Below, in pieces: positions 9,364-18,276 of a DNA stretch of 54,073 nt. The stretch lies in NCBI GenBank assembly GCA_024641305.1, contig JAHEDI010000023.1, positions 1-54,073 on the forward strand, given 5' to 3'. The notes beneath the pieces are model-generated. The model searched no databases and was not told where the DNA came from. It saw only the letters and a list, made by a program, of their open reading frames with translations. The position numbers and the translations under genes are program-made. Positions within the stretch are counted from its first letter, which is position 1. Each line of letters begins with the position of its first letter. The stretch is from a bacterium. Lineage in GTDB: Bacteria > Actinomycetota > Acidimicrobiia > Spongiisociales > JAENVV01.

Positions 9364-9558
9364 ATGTTCGCACTCGCCCGATACACCGGACCTGTCCTGA
9401 TACTCATGGGAGGGATCTGGTTTGCCCAGGGGGTTGGCTGGCTCCCCGGAAGCTTCATGACCGGGTCGACATTCTGGGCGGTCGTGGGGTCGGGGAGTGT
9501 CCTGGTAGGCGGTTGGCTATCGTGGCTCGGTTGGCGGTCCACCAGCCGGAATTCATGA
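9364..9558 (+). CDS. Small two-segment membrane protein
   Basis: 64 residues with two hydrophobic helices, one around residues 7-24 (GPVLILMGGIWFAQGVG) and one around 38-55, joined by LPGSFMTGSTFW. Short proteins of this layout with a GSFMTG linker recur in actinobacteria and have no assigned function. The ATG at 9364 is preferred over an upstream in-frame ATG at 9310 because hydrophobic, family-like sequence begins there and the -10-like CATACT sits directly before it. It stands alone between the GAPDH-like gene and the PHP operon. Confidence 0.65.
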   Translation: MFALARYTGPVLILMGGIWFAQGVGWLPGSFMTGSTFWAVVGSGSVLVGGWLSWLGWRSTSRNS

Positions 9559-9627
9559 TGGTCTTGCTGACCTGGCGCATACGTCGTACAGGCCTGGTTG
9601 GCCGGTCGGTGAGCTAGCGTGCCGGGG

Positions 9628-9897
9628 ATGGATGGTCACAAGCAACGCCAAGCGCTGACCGCGGCCGAGCGTTCGATCGCGCACCTGGTGGCCGGCAGAC
9701 CCGAAGAAGCGGAACGGGCCGCTCAGCGCGCCGATGAACTCGATCAGATCGGGAGTTTCTCGAACCTGGTCACGGCCGTTGGTGCGGCCGCCGCAGACGT
9801 CCGCGACGCCGGTCGGGTACAAGCCGAACACGTCGAGAACTTGTTGTTAGCGGTCGGAGCCGGGCCGTTGGCCGAGCTGGTTCGACAACTCAGATGA
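9628..9897 (+). CDS. Small alpha-helical protein coupled to PHP phosphatase
   Basis: 89 residues (92 if a GTG at 9619 is used), rich in alanine, glutamate and arginine and predicted mostly helical, with no membrane segment and no domain I recognise. Its TGA overlaps the ATG of the PHP gene (ATGA), so the two are probably translated together and may act together. TAGCGT lies seven bases before the ATG, consistent with a leaderless start. Coding potential is supported by the overlap and by codon use like the neighbours. Confidence 0.6.
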   Translation: MDGHKQRQALTAAERSIAHLVAGRPEEAERAAQRADELDQIGSFSNLVTAVGAAAADVRDAGRVQAEHVENLLLAVGAGPLAELVRQLR

Positions 9898-10781
9898 GCG
9901 ACTACCACCTTCATCTGGCCCCCCATCAGGTCATGGCTGAGCCGGTTATGTTCACGGCCGATCTGGTTGAAGAATATGTCGAAGCTGCTGCCCTCCGGGG
10001 TATCACCGAGATCGCCATCACGGAGCACGTCTACCGATGCAAAGAAGCGCTGCCGATTCTCGGAGAGTTCTGGGACGACCCCACCATCCCCGCCGGGATC
10101 GCCGCTTACACCGCAGGATTTGTGCAGGCCGAGTGCAACTTCCGCCTCGACAACTATGTCGAAGCGGTCATGGCCGCCAAAGATCGGGGTTTGCCGGTAA
10201 AAATCGGACTGGAAGTGGACTTCTTCCCGGAGTCCATCGAAGGCATCATGGACCTCATCGAGGGGTATCCGTTTGATGTGCTCGTCGGCTCGGTCCACTG
10301 GGTGGGCGGTTGGGCGGTCGACTCGCTGCAAACCCAGTCGGAGTTTGATCGGCGCGGGTTGCTTGAAGCGTATGACCAGTATGCCTCGGTCGTAGCTCAA
10401 ATGGCCGGATTGGGGTCTCTCGACATCATCGGTCATGTCGACGTTCCGAAACGGTACGGTCGGTCGCTTCCGCCCGAACACGGCGACATCTTTCAACCGG
10501 TCGTCGAAGCGGCCGCCCTCACCGGGATGGCAGTGGAGATCAACTCGAAGGGACTCACCAAGCCGATCGCCGAGATGTATCCGTCCCAATGGCTCCTGGC
10601 CCGTTTCCAGGCGGCCGGGGTTCCGGTTACGTTATCGTCTGATGCGCACCGACCGGCTGATGCCGGATGGGGTATCGATCGGGCGGCGGCGTTGGCTCGT
10701 GACGCTGGATACGTTACCTACCGTCGATTTGATGCACGGGTCGGATACGACGTAGCGTTGCCTGAACTCAAGGAGGGCTGA
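9894..10781 (+). CDS. PHP-domain phosphatase, histidinol-phosphatase-like
   Basis: 295-residue PHP (polymerase and histidinol phosphatase) metallophosphoesterase. Metal-binding motifs appear in order: DYHLHL at residue 3, ITEHVYR near 42, GLEVDFFPE near 105, GSVHWVGGW near 130, IGHVDVPKRYG near 180 and SSDAHRP near 247. This set matches the HisJ/HisK histidinol-phosphatase branch, which dephosphorylates L-histidinol phosphate in histidine synthesis. No other his gene is in the window, so another small phosphoester substrate is possible. It is coupled to the preceding small gene and followed one base later by the membrane protein gene. Confidence 0.82.
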   Translation: MSDYHLHLAPHQVMAEPVMFTADLVEEYVEAAALRGITEIAITEHVYRCKEALPILGEFWDDPTIPAGIAAYTAGFVQAECNFRLDNYVEAVMAAKDRGLPVKIGLEVDFFPESIEGIMDLIEGYPFDVLVGSVHWVGGWAVDSLQTQSEFDRRGLLEAYDQYASVVAQMAGLGSLDIIGHVDVPKRYGRSLPPEHGDIFQPVVEAAALTGMAVEINSKGLTKPIAEMYPSQWLLARFQAAGVPVTLSSDAHRPADAGWGIDRAAALARDAGYVTYRRFDARVGYDVALPELKEG

Positions 10782-10782
10782 T

Positions 10783-11220
10783 ATGCACGGACTTTTGTTG
10801 TGGATTCACATTTTGGCGGCAGCCGTTTGGATAGGCGCGGCCTCGGCGGTGGTCTACCTGACGCCGAGCATGGCCCAGAATGCGGTCACCGGCAAGGTGT
10901 TCGCCACCCAATGGGTGGCGATGGGTCGCATGCTCTTCACTCCGGCCGCCATCGTTTCGTTGGCCACTGGCATCGGCCTCGTCGTCGACGGTACAACCAG
11001 GTTCTCGGCCACCTTCGTTTCGATCGGTTTCTCGATGGTCATCATTGGGGCACTGATAGGTATCAAGGTCAACGCTCCGGCCGGCCGACAAATTGCCGCC
11101 GCCCACGAGTCGGGTGCCGAAACTGCCGGCCTGTACGCACGTGTCCGAACGATCGGTCTTGTCGAGTTGGCACTGCTGGCATTCACGGTGTATGCCATGG
11201 CGACCAAATTGGGCGCATGA
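10783..11220 (+). CDS. DUF2269/CopD-like integral membrane protein
   Basis: 145 residues with four hydrophobic segments (about 4-22, 45-67, 77-97 and 122-142). The opening LWIHILAAAVWIGAA carries the histidine-tryptophan pattern of CopD-like and DUF2269 membrane proteins, which may bind metal or heme. The function is not known. AAGGAGGG precedes the ATG by six bases. It starts just after the PHP stop and its TGA overlaps the cinA ATG (ATGA), placing it inside a tight operon running to thpR. Confidence 0.75.
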   Translation: MHGLLLWIHILAAAVWIGAASAVVYLTPSMAQNAVTGKVFATQWVAMGRMLFTPAAIVSLATGIGLVVDGTTRFSATFVSIGFSMVIIGALIGIKVNAPAGRQIAAAHESGAETAGLYARVRTIGLVELALLAFTVYAMATKLGA

Positions 11221-12464
11221 TCATCGAGGTGGTGGCGGTCGGTACCGAGCTGCTGCTCGGGCAGATCGTCAACTCCAACGCAGCGTTTCTCGGCCACCAA
11301 TTCGCCGAGAACGGATTCGATTCGCATTACCAGGTGGTCGTTGGGGACAACTTCGACCGTATGGTCGAGACCTTCCGTACAGCCATCGACCGGGCCGACG
11401 CCGTGGTCATTACCGGCGGAATCGGCCCCACCCAGGACGACGTCACCAGGGAAGCCATCGCGGTGGCAACCGGTCGCAAGATGATTCGGGACGAAGAGTA
11501 TGCCGTGGCCATGCGGACCCGTTGGGAGAGCCTCGGTCGGGTAATGCCAGAGAACAACCTTCGCCAGGCTGACCGCCCCGAGGGGGCCGACCCGCTTCCC
11601 AATCGGGCAGGGACCGCTCCGGGGTTGGCTCTTGAGCACCGGGGAACCTGGATCTTTGCCGTGCCGGGCGTCCCTGCCGAGATGGAACTCCTCATAACCG
11701 AGCAAGTGATTCCGCGGTTGCGCCGGGCCGCTGGTGACTCGGTGGTACTCGTATCGCGGGTTATTCGCACCTGGGGGCGGTCGGAATCCCAGGTCGCCGA
11801 GATGCTTGATGACCTCTTCCAGGCGAGCGTCAACCCCTCTGTGGCTTTTTTGGCGTCGGCAGGCGAAATCAAGATTCGGGTGACCGCCAAGGCGGAAACC
11901 GAGGCCGGGGCCGAGTTGTTGATTGCTCCGGTTGAAGCTGCCATCCGTGATCGACTGGGCTCTACGGTCTTCGGTACTGACCGCGACACCATTTACCGGG
12001 TGGTTCAGGCCATGTTGATCCAGAAGGGATGGACGATCGCCACCGCAGAATCCGCCACCGCCGGACTCGTCTCGGCGGCCCTCACCAGGACCCCCGGATC
12101 GTCTGCGGTCGTCGCAGGAGGCATCACCGCCTATACGATCGATGCCAAGGCGGAGCTGCTCGGGGTGTCCAGGGACCTCATGGCATTGGACGGTCTGGTT
12201 TCGGAGCCGACCGCGCTGGCGATGGCTGACGGAGCGCGGTTCCGGTTCGGGACAGATGTCGGCGTGGCCGTAACTGGAGAAGCCGGCCCTGATCCTGCTG
12301 AGACGGACACCGGGACTATGGTGATTGCCGTGGTGACGCCCGAGGGACGAATGGCCCGAACGCTGCGCCTCCCCGGGGATCGTGAGCGGGTCAGAACCTA
12401 CGCTACGACCGCCGCACTACACCTTGTTCGATTGGCGGTCGCGGGGGAGTGGTGGGCTCCGTAG
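11217..12464 (+). CDS. cinA: CinA: NMN amidase / ADP-ribose-type pyrophosphatase
   Basis: 415 residues with both CinA parts. The N-terminal MoaB/MogA-like domain starts IIEVVAVGTELLLGQIVNSN and carries VVITGGIGPTQDD. The C-terminal nicotinamide-nucleotide amidase domain carries TIATAESATAGLVSAALTRT and GVAVTGEAGPDP. It is likely to recycle pyridine nucleotides by deamidating NMN and hydrolysing damaged dinucleotides. In many bacteria cinA lies just upstream of recA, as it does here with only thpR between. The ATG overlaps the previous stop; a much longer open frame upstream lies over the membrane protein in another frame and is rejected. Confidence 0.95.
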   Translation: MIIEVVAVGTELLLGQIVNSNAAFLGHQFAENGFDSHYQVVVGDNFDRMVETFRTAIDRADAVVITGGIGPTQDDVTREAIAVATGRKMIRDEEYAVAMRTRWESLGRVMPENNLRQADRPEGADPLPNRAGTAPGLALEHRGTWIFAVPGVPAEMELLITEQVIPRLRRAAGDSVVLVSRVIRTWGRSESQVAEMLDDLFQASVNPSVAFLASAGEIKIRVTAKAETEAGAELLIAPVEAAIRDRLGSTVFGTDRDTIYRVVQAMLIQKGWTIATAESATAGLVSAALTRTPGSSAVVAGGITAYTIDAKAELLGVSRDLMALDGLVSEPTALAMADGARFRFGTDVGVAVTGEAGPDPAETDTGTMVIAVVTPEGRMARTLRLPGDRERVRTYATTAALHLVRLAVAGEWWAP

Positions 12465-13000
12465 GTCGGGTGTTTGTGGCGGTCGGATTCTCCGATGACA
12501 ATCGCCATGCTCTGGCGGCCTACTTGGGTGAAGTGTTGGAACCGCTGCCCGGCAGGCCGGTGCCCCCACCCAATTGGCATCTTACGATCAGGTATATGGG
12601 AGACATGGCGGACTTGGCCTATGACCGATTCCTGAATGCTCTCGACGAGGTTGACAAGCCGGCTCCGTTCCAAGTGTCTTTGTCGGGTCTCGGGGCATTC
12701 CCCAAGCCGACCAAGGCGACGGTCTTGTGGCTCGGGATTGCCCGCGGAGAGGACGAGCTAATGGCCCTTGGTGCGGCGGCCGAAATGGCGGCCGGCGAGG
12801 TTGGGCTCCCTGGTGAAGACCGACCGTTCCAGCCGCACCTCACCCTGACCCGCATCCAACCGCCGCGGAATGTGTGGCCGTGGCTTGCCGATGTGCCTGA
12901 ACCGCCCATCAGGGTCGAGGTCGCCCGGGTGGGTCTCTATCGGAGTCATCTGGGTGGGGTAACCCCGGCGTATGAACTGCTCGATACGATCGATCTGTGA
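12449..13000 (+). CDS. thpR: RNA 2',3'-cyclic phosphodiesterase (ThpR/LigT)
   Basis: 2H-family phosphoesterase of about 183 residues that opens 2',3'-cyclic phosphates at RNA ends, historically called 2'-5' RNA ligase. Both HxTx catalytic motifs are present: HLTIRYMG near residue 44 and HLTLTRI near 130. Length and order match ThpR. GTG codons at 12449, 12452 and 12470 are possible starts; the last gives MFVAVGF, closest to the family N-terminus, while the first two overlap the end of cinA. It ends the operon before the recA control region. Placement next to recA with cinA is common in actinobacteria. Confidence 0.88.
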   Translation: MVGSVGRVFVAVGFSDDNRHALAAYLGEVLEPLPGRPVPPPNWHLTIRYMGDMADLAYDRFLNALDEVDKPAPFQVSLSGLGAFPKPTKATVLWLGIARGEDELMALGAAAEMAAGEVGLPGEDRPFQPHLTLTRIQPPRNVWPWLADVPEPPIRVEVARVGLYRSHLGGVTPAYELLDTIDL

Positions 13001-13022
13001 GCCAAAAGAAAATCCACCACAT

Positions 13023-13036
13023 CGAACGTCTGTTCG
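13023..13036. promoter_or_regulatory. LexA (SOS) box upstream of recA
   Basis: CGAACGTCTGTTCG is an exact GAAC-N4-GTTC palindrome with flanking C and G, the actinobacterial and Gram-positive LexA box. It lies 107 bp before the recA ATG and 22 bp upstream of the PafBC-type promoter. Confidence 0.9.
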
Positions 13037-13057
13037 TGTAATGTTCGATTCACAAAT

Positions 13058-13080
13058 TTGTCACACCTAAAACGTACCGT
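13058..13080 (+). promoter_or_regulatory. PafBC-type (RecA-NDp) promoter of recA
   Basis: TTGTCACAC, an eight-base spacer and TACCGT fit the mycobacterial LexA-independent damage promoter pattern tTGTCRgtg-N8-TAnnnT in its TTGTCR half, spacer and TAnnnT half; the gtg triplet differs. The same layout is found before the LysM gene at 19866. The predicted transcript would have a leader of about 55 bases to the recA ATG. Confidence 0.72.
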
Positions 13081-13142
13081 CGTCATCACGGGGCCCAGGT
13101 CCGATCGATCCAGGTTCATCCGACAGACTTCTAAGGAGCAGC

Positions 13143-14210
13143 ATGACCGAGAGAGACAAAGCAATCGAAATGGCCATGAGCCAGATCGACCGGCAATTTG
13201 GTAAAGGCGCCATCATGAGGATGGGCGACAAGGCCATCCAGCAGATCGACACCATTTCGACCGGAGCCCTCTCTATCGACCTGGCTCTGGGTATTGGTGG
13301 GGTTCCCCGCGGCCGGGTAGTCGAGATCTACGGCCCCGAGTCGAGCGGTAAGACGACCCTGGCACTTCATATCGTGGCCGAAGCCCAACGCAACGGTGGC
13401 TTGGCAGCCTTTATCGACGCTGAGCATGCTCTTGATCCCATCTACGCTCGCGCGCTGGGCGTCGATGTCGACGAACTGCTCATATCCCAGCCCGATACCG
13501 GCGAGCAGGCCCTTGAGATCACCGACACGCTGGTCCGGTCGGGGGCGCTTGACGTCGTGGTGATCGACTCGGTGGCGGCGCTCGTTCCCCGTGCCGAAAT
13601 CGAAGGCGAAATGGGCGACTCCCATATGGGCCTGCAGGCCCGGCTCATGTCGCAAGCCTTACGGAAACTGACCGGCAACCTTCACAAGAGCCAGACGACC
13701 TGTATCTTCATCAACCAGCTTCGAGAGAAGATTGGTGTCATGTTCGGTTCACCGGAGACCACTCCAGGAGGTCGAGCACTCAAGTTCTACTCCTCGGTCC
13801 GCATAGATGTTCGTCGCATTGAGACCATCAAAGACGGTCAGATGGGTATCGGTAACCGGGTTCGAGCCAAGATTGTCAAGAATAAGTTGGCCCCTCCCTT
13901 CCGCCTCGCCGAATTCGACATCATGTTCGGAGAGGGCATTTCGCGTGAAGGAAGTCTTATAGACGTGGCTGTCGAGCAGGGAATCTGCAAGAAAAGTGGT
14001 GCCTGGTACAGCTTTGATGGTGATCAGATCGGCCAGGGTCGAGAGGCAGCCAAGCGCTTCTTGCGAGAGAATCCGGAAATCGCCATGCAACTTCAGGATC
14101 GGGTGCTTCAAGCGGTAGGCCTGGCAGGTGTCGATGCTGAAGAGGAACCCGAGGCAGCCACTCCTCCCGAAGAAACGACGGTTTCTGCCGAAGAACCCTC
14201 CGCTGACTAG
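13143..14210 (+). CDS. recA: Recombinase RecA
   Basis: 355-residue DNA-strand-exchange ATPase and co-protease for LexA self-cleavage. Walker A reads GPESSGKTT near residue 65. The Walker B region is [10 protein letters not shown], loop L2 includes [12 protein letters not shown], and the acidic tail ends [17 protein letters not shown] precedes the ATG by four bases. It has a LexA box and a PafBC-type promoter upstream, so two damage pathways probably control it, and a strong terminator follows. No recX lies directly downstream, where most actinobacteria have one; the next gene is rny. Confidence 0.99.
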   Translation: MTERDKAIEMAMSQIDRQFGKGAIMRMGDKAIQQIDTISTGALSIDLALGIGGVPRGRVVEIYGPESSGKTTLALHIVAEAQRNGGLAAFIDAEHALDPIYARALGVDVDELLISQPDTGEQALEITDTLVRSGALDVVVIDSVAALVPRAEIEGEMGDSHMGLQARLMSQALRKLTGNLHKSQTTCIFINQLREKIGVMFGSPETTPGGRALKFYSSVRIDVRRIETIKDGQMGIGNRVRAKIVKNKLAPPFRLAEFDIMFGEGISREGSLIDVAVEQGICKKSGAWYSFDGDQIGQGREAAKRFLRENPEIAMQLQDRVLQAVGLAGVDAEEEPEAATPPEETTVSAEEPSAD

Positions 14211-14229
14211 GTCACCGGCGCAATTCAAC

Positions 14230-14277
14230 GCGATCGCGGGGCGAGACCACAAAAGATCTCCCCCGCGATCGCTTTCT
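14230..14277 (+). terminator. recA terminator
   Basis: GCGATCGCGGGG (14230-14241) pairs with CCCCGCGATCGC (14261-14272), a perfect 12-bp stem, followed by TTTCT. It lies about 20 bases after the recA stop. Beyond it, 14278-14442 holds no gene; I saw only short palindromes such as TAACC-C-GGTTA and no clear promoter. Confidence 0.88.
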
Positions 14278-14442
14278 AGCGGTTACGATGAGGCTCGGAA
14301 TACAACATTTTGAACCGCAACCGTAGTACTACTGACCAAGAGACATATCCGACATCGAGGGGGTTCGGGGTAACCCGGTTATCGGGGTTAAACCGTTTAT
14401 CTGACGTTGTCAGGTTGGTAGCGCTGCCGAAAGGCAGATCAC

Positions 14443-15981
14443 ATGGATACACCAACGACCGCCATCATTATCGGCGCTTCGACGGCGATAGTTGCCGGGC
14501 TTATCGGCTACTTGTTTGCCCTGATTCGGCGCCGCTCTGAAGGACCCTCGCAAAGTTCTGAGAGTCTCATTGCCGAAGCGCGTCTTGAGGCTCAACGGAC
14601 CTTAACGGCTGCCGAGCAGGAAGCGAGAGCCAAGGCCGAGGCGTATCGCGACCGTGAAGATGTAACGCTCGAGCAGCGTCGGATCGAAGCTAAGTCGTCT
14701 GAGGATCGTCTTGCTCAACGCGAGCAGACACTTGAGCAACGGGCGACGAATCTTGCTCAACGCGAGCAGATGCTTATTGGCCGTGAGGAAGAGATCACCC
14801 TGGTTCGCGGCGAGGCGGAACGTCTTCGTGAAGACGCCCGCCACAACCTGGAACGCCTGGCCGGTTTCGATGCGCAACTTGCCAAGACCGAGCTGCTTGC
14901 TCAGGTGGAAGACGAGGCGCGGCGCGAGGCGATGATTCTCGTGCGTGACATGGAGACCAAAGCCCGCGAGGAGGCTGATCGTCGAGCTAAACGAATTCTG
15001 ACGACTGCTGTTCAACGCCTCGCCTCAGATGTAGTGGCCGAGACCACCACCTCGGTTGTGGCCCTCCCTACCGACGACATGAAAGGCCGGATCATCGGCC
15101 GGGACGGTCGTAACATCCGATCTTTTGAATCGATCACCGGTGTCAATCTCGTGGTCGATGACACCCCCGAGGCGGTTTCGGTGTCGTCCTTCGATCCGGT
15201 TCGGCGCGAAATTGCCCGACACACCCTGGAGATGTTGGTCGATGATGGTCGGATTCACCCGGCGTCGATCGAACAGTTCTTCGAAAAAGCTTCTGCGTTG
15301 ATCGAGCAAAGCATTCGCGACGCCGGCGAGTGGGCACTGCTTGACGTGGGGATCTCAAGAATGCACCCGGAGTTGGTGACGCTCCTTGGTCGCCTCCAAT
15401 ATCGGACGTCGTACGGTCAGAACGTCCTGAAGCACTCGGTGGAAGCTGCCCACGTCTCGGCGATGCTCGCCGCTGAGATTGGCGTTGATCCGATCACGAC
15501 CAAACGCTCGGCGTTGCTTCATGACATCGGCAAAGCGGTCACGCACGAAGTCGAGGGCTCGCATGCGTTGATCGGAGCTGAGATTGCTCGGCGGTTTGGC
15601 GAGGACCCGGCGATCGTCCACGGGATTGAGGCTCATCACAATGAGGTGGAACCCCGGACGCTGCTCGCCATTCTGGTTCAGGCGGCGGATGCCGTATCGG
15701 CAGCCCGACCAGGCGCCCGCCGAGAGACGCTCGAGTCGTATGTCCGGAGGCTGGAACGCCTTGAGACGATTGCGATGGCCTTTGAGGGAGTCGAGAAGGT
15801 CTACGCCATGCAGGCGGGCCGTGAGATACGGGTCGTGGTGGACCCGGGCGTGCTGGATGACCTATTGGCCGGCGATCTTGCTCGTAAGATCTCGCGGCGC
15901 TTCGAGTCTGATCTTGATTATCCCGGTCAGATCCAGGTCACCGTTATTCGGGAGTTCCGGGTAACCGACTACGCTCGCTAG
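14443..15981 (+). CDS. rny: Ribonuclease Y
   Basis: Membrane-anchored endoribonuclease that starts mRNA decay; 512 residues. An N-terminal membrane helix (about 7-26) leads into a long charged coiled coil to about residue 200. Then come a KH RNA-binding domain (MKGRIIGRDGRNIRSFE) and an HD metal-dependent phosphohydrolase domain (RSALLHDIGKAV, with later histidines in EAHHNE). The C-terminal extension is also typical. AAAGG lies about nine bases before the ATG. It is separated from recA by a terminator and followed four bases later by miaB, so it likely leads the rny-miaB-miaA-dapF operon. Confidence 0.97.
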   Translation: MDTPTTAIIIGASTAIVAGLIGYLFALIRRRSEGPSQSSESLIAEARLEAQRTLTAAEQEARAKAEAYRDREDVTLEQRRIEAKSSEDRLAQREQTLEQRATNLAQREQMLIGREEEITLVRGEAERLREDARHNLERLAGFDAQLAKTELLAQVEDEARREAMILVRDMETKAREEADRRAKRILTTAVQRLASDVVAETTTSVVALPTDDMKGRIIGRDGRNIRSFESITGVNLVVDDTPEAVSVSSFDPVRREIARHTLEMLVDDGRIHPASIEQFFEKASALIEQSIRDAGEWALLDVGISRMHPELVTLLGRLQYRTSYGQNVLKHSVEAAHVSAMLAAEIGVDPITTKRSALLHDIGKAVTHEVEGSHALIGAEIARRFGEDPAIVHGIEAHHNEVEPRTLLAILVQAADAVSAARPGARRETLESYVRRLERLETIAMAFEGVEKVYAMQAGREIRVVVDPGVLDDLLAGDLARKISRRFESDLDYPGQIQVTVIREFRVTDYAR

Positions 15982-15985
15982 CCCC

Positions 15986-17365
15986 ATGAGCGAAACCTTG
16001 CTTCCCAATCCGCGCGTCCGAGAACGCCGCATCCCAACCCGGGTGGGCCAAACCTATTTTGTGCGCACGTTCGGATGTCAGATGAATGAGCACGATTCGG
16101 AGAGGATTTCCGGACTGTTCGAGGCCGACGGCATGACGAGGGCGCCGAGTGCCGAAGAGGCCGACGTGGTGTTCATCAACACCTGCACCATCCGCGAGAA
16201 CGCCGATAATAAGCTGTACGGAACTCTTGGGAGCCTGGCCCATCTGAAAGATGACGCCCCCCATCGGGCCCTGATCGTCGGTGGCTGTGCAGCCCAGAAA
16301 GACCGCGAGGTGGTTCGGGAGCGGGCTCCGTGGGTCGATGTGGTCCTCGGCACCCACAATCTCGACCGGGTCGTCGACCTGCTCGACCAGGCCCAGCAGT
16401 GGGGCCCGATTACCGAGATCGTCGATGAGCTACAGGAGATGCCGTCGTCGCTGCCGGTACGACGCGAAGTCGATCACTCTGCCTGGGTGACTATCCAGAT
16501 TGGATGCAACAACACCTGCACATTCTGCATCGTTCCGGCCGTGCGGGGAATCGAGATTTCCCGTCGACCTGGCGACATCATCCGGGAAGTGACCCAACTG
16601 GCGGCCGATGGGGTAGTCGAGGTGACCCTTCTCGGTCAAAACGTCAATACCTATGGTCGTGATCTGGCGATTGATGGCAAGCGTCGGCCGATATTTGCTG
16701 ATCTGCTGCGGAGAGTCGGGGAGGTTGACGGCATCAGGCGGGTTCGATACACGAGTCCACATCCGGCTGATTTCAATGAGGACGTTGCCATTGCAATGGC
16801 CGAAACCGCTGCGGTGTGCGAACAGCTTCACCTGCCCCTCCAGTCGGGGAGTGACCGGATCCTCGCCAGAATGCACCGCGGATACAACCGGGAGCGGTTC
16901 ATGGATCGACTCCGTCTTGCTCGCCTGCACCTACCAGGCCTGACGGTGTCGACTGACATTATCGTCGGGTTCCCTGGCGAAACCGAAGCAGACTTTGACC
17001 TGACGCTTGGAGTGGTCCAGGAGGCGCAGTTCGATTCTGCGTATACCTTCCAGTTTTCTGCAAGGCCAGGGACGGCGGCCGCTGACTATGCCGAGGACTT
17101 TGTTCCCCAGGCGATCGTGACGGAGCGTTTTAATCGGTTGATAGCCCTCCAGGACTCGATTTCGTTTGCCCGCAATCAGAAGGACGTTGGCAGAAGCCTA
17201 TCGGTGCTCATCGACGGACCGTCGAAACGGGATCCCGAAGCGGCAACTGGACGGACCCGGGGGGGCAAGCTTGTGCATGTCGCCGGGATCTATCCGTCGG
17301 GAACGTTCGTCGACGTCGAGATCATCAAGGCCGGCAAGCACAGCCTGATCGGGAGACGGATCTGA
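15986..17365 (+). CDS. miaB: tRNA 2-methylthioadenosine synthase MiaB
   Basis: Radical SAM methylthiotransferase that adds the 2-methylthio group to isopentenyl-A37 of tRNA. About 459 residues in the expected order: N-terminal UPF0004 domain with three cluster cysteines (FGCQMNEHDSERI, NTCTIRENA, GGCAAQ), the radical SAM motif CNNTCTFC near residue 175, and a C-terminal TRAM domain ending in IIKAGKHSLIGRRI. It is directly followed by miaA, which makes its substrate; the miaB TGA overlaps the proposed CTG start of miaA by four bases. Confidence 0.98.
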   Translation: MSETLLPNPRVRERRIPTRVGQTYFVRTFGCQMNEHDSERISGLFEADGMTRAPSAEEADVVFINTCTIRENADNKLYGTLGSLAHLKDDAPHRALIVGGCAAQKDREVVRERAPWVDVVLGTHNLDRVVDLLDQAQQWGPITEIVDELQEMPSSLPVRREVDHSAWVTIQIGCNNTCTFCIVPAVRGIEISRRPGDIIREVTQLAADGVVEVTLLGQNVNTYGRDLAIDGKRRPIFADLLRRVGEVDGIRRVRYTSPHPADFNEDVAIAMAETAAVCEQLHLPLQSGSDRILARMHRGYNRERFMDRLRLARLHLPGLTVSTDIIVGFPGETEADFDLTLGVVQEAQFDSAYTFQFSARPGTAAADYAEDFVPQAIVTERFNRLIALQDSISFARNQKDVGRSLSVLIDGPSKRDPEAATGRTRGGKLVHVAGIYPSGTFVDVEIIKAGKHSLIGRRI

Positions 17366-18276
17366 ACATTATCGCCCTGGTCGGGCCGACGGCCTCGGGC
17401 AAGTCGGATCTGGCGCTCCGGTTGGCGAGGGACTCGGGTGCCTGTCTGCTTTCTGCCGATTCGATGCAGGTGTACCGTGGGATGGATATCGGGACTGCCA
17501 AGCCAACCCTGGCCGAACAGGCCGAGGTTCCCCATCATCTCATCGATCTTGTCGAACCGGAGGAGTCCTTCTCGGCGGCCGACTTCCAGAGTGCGGCCCG
17601 GGCAATATTGGCCGACCATGGTGGCCGCCGGATCATCGTCGTGGGAGGATCAGGTCTCCACGTCCGGGCGCTTCTTGATCCCCTGGAATTCCCGCCCCAT
17701 GACCAGGCCATCCGCCAGGCAATCGACGCCCTGCCGCCTGAGGAGTCACGGGAGCGCTTGCGAGCCGCCGACCGCGACGCAGATGACGTGCTTGACTTGG
17801 CGAACCCCCGCCGTGTTCAACGGGCTCTGGAGATTCTTGAGATAACCGGTCTGACCCCTTCCCAGAGGGCCGCAACGGCCGAGGCGAGGGCAGTGGCCGC
17901 TTATGAACCGTTGCTCCCGTTCGCCGGCTTTGGTATTGACGCCGCAGAAGCGCTCGGTGGCCGGGTGGCCGACCGCACCGATGCAATGGTTGAGGCAGGG
18001 TTTGTCGCAGAAGTGCGGTCATTGGCCGGTCGTCTCGGCGTTACGGCCCGGTCGGCGACTGGATACGCCGAGTTCGGTGCCTATGTAGCCGGGGAGAGCA
18101 GTCTCGCTGAGGCGGTCGGCAAGACCCGGGATGCGACCATGGCGCTCGCCAAACGCCAGCGAACGTTCTTTCGGCGCGATCCCCGCATCGTCTGGCTGGA
18201 TTGGCACGATGACCCCATGGTTCGTTACGACTCATTTCGTGCCCAACTCGATAAGCTGGGCCTATGGAATTCGTGA
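17362..18276 (+). CDS. miaA: tRNA dimethylallyltransferase MiaA, apparent CTG start
   Basis: Transfers a dimethylallyl group to A37 of tRNAs reading UNN codons, the step before MiaB. The P-loop GPTASGKS is encoded at 17383-17406, and SADSMQVYRGMDIGTAKP follows. The first ATG, GTG or TTG in this frame is the TTG at 17422, after the P-loop, so using it would remove the ATP site. No usual start codon was found in frame upstream for about 90 bases. CTG at 17362 overlaps the miaB stop as CTGA, and GGGAG sits six bases before it. This gives 304 residues, close to other MiaA proteins. ATT at 17368 is the alternative. Confidence 0.9.
   Translation: MNIIALVGPTASGKSDLALRLARDSGACLLSADSMQVYRGMDIGTAKPTLAEQAEVPHHLIDLVEPEESFSAADFQSAARAILADHGGRRIIVVGGSGLHVRALLDPLEFPPHDQAIRQAIDALPPEESRERLRAADRDADDVLDLANPRRVQRALEILEITGLTPSQRAATAEARAVAAYEPLLPFAGFGIDAAEALGGRVADRTDAMVEAGFVAEVRSLAGRLGVTARSATGYAEFGAYVAGESSLAEAVGKTRDATMALAKRQRTFFRRDPRIVWLDWHDDPMVRYDSFRAQLDKLGLWNS

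Noticed and set aside
10800-11216. Upstream extension of the cinA frame
   Set aside because: Covers the intact membrane protein in another frame; the cinA domain begins at the ATGA overlap at 11217.
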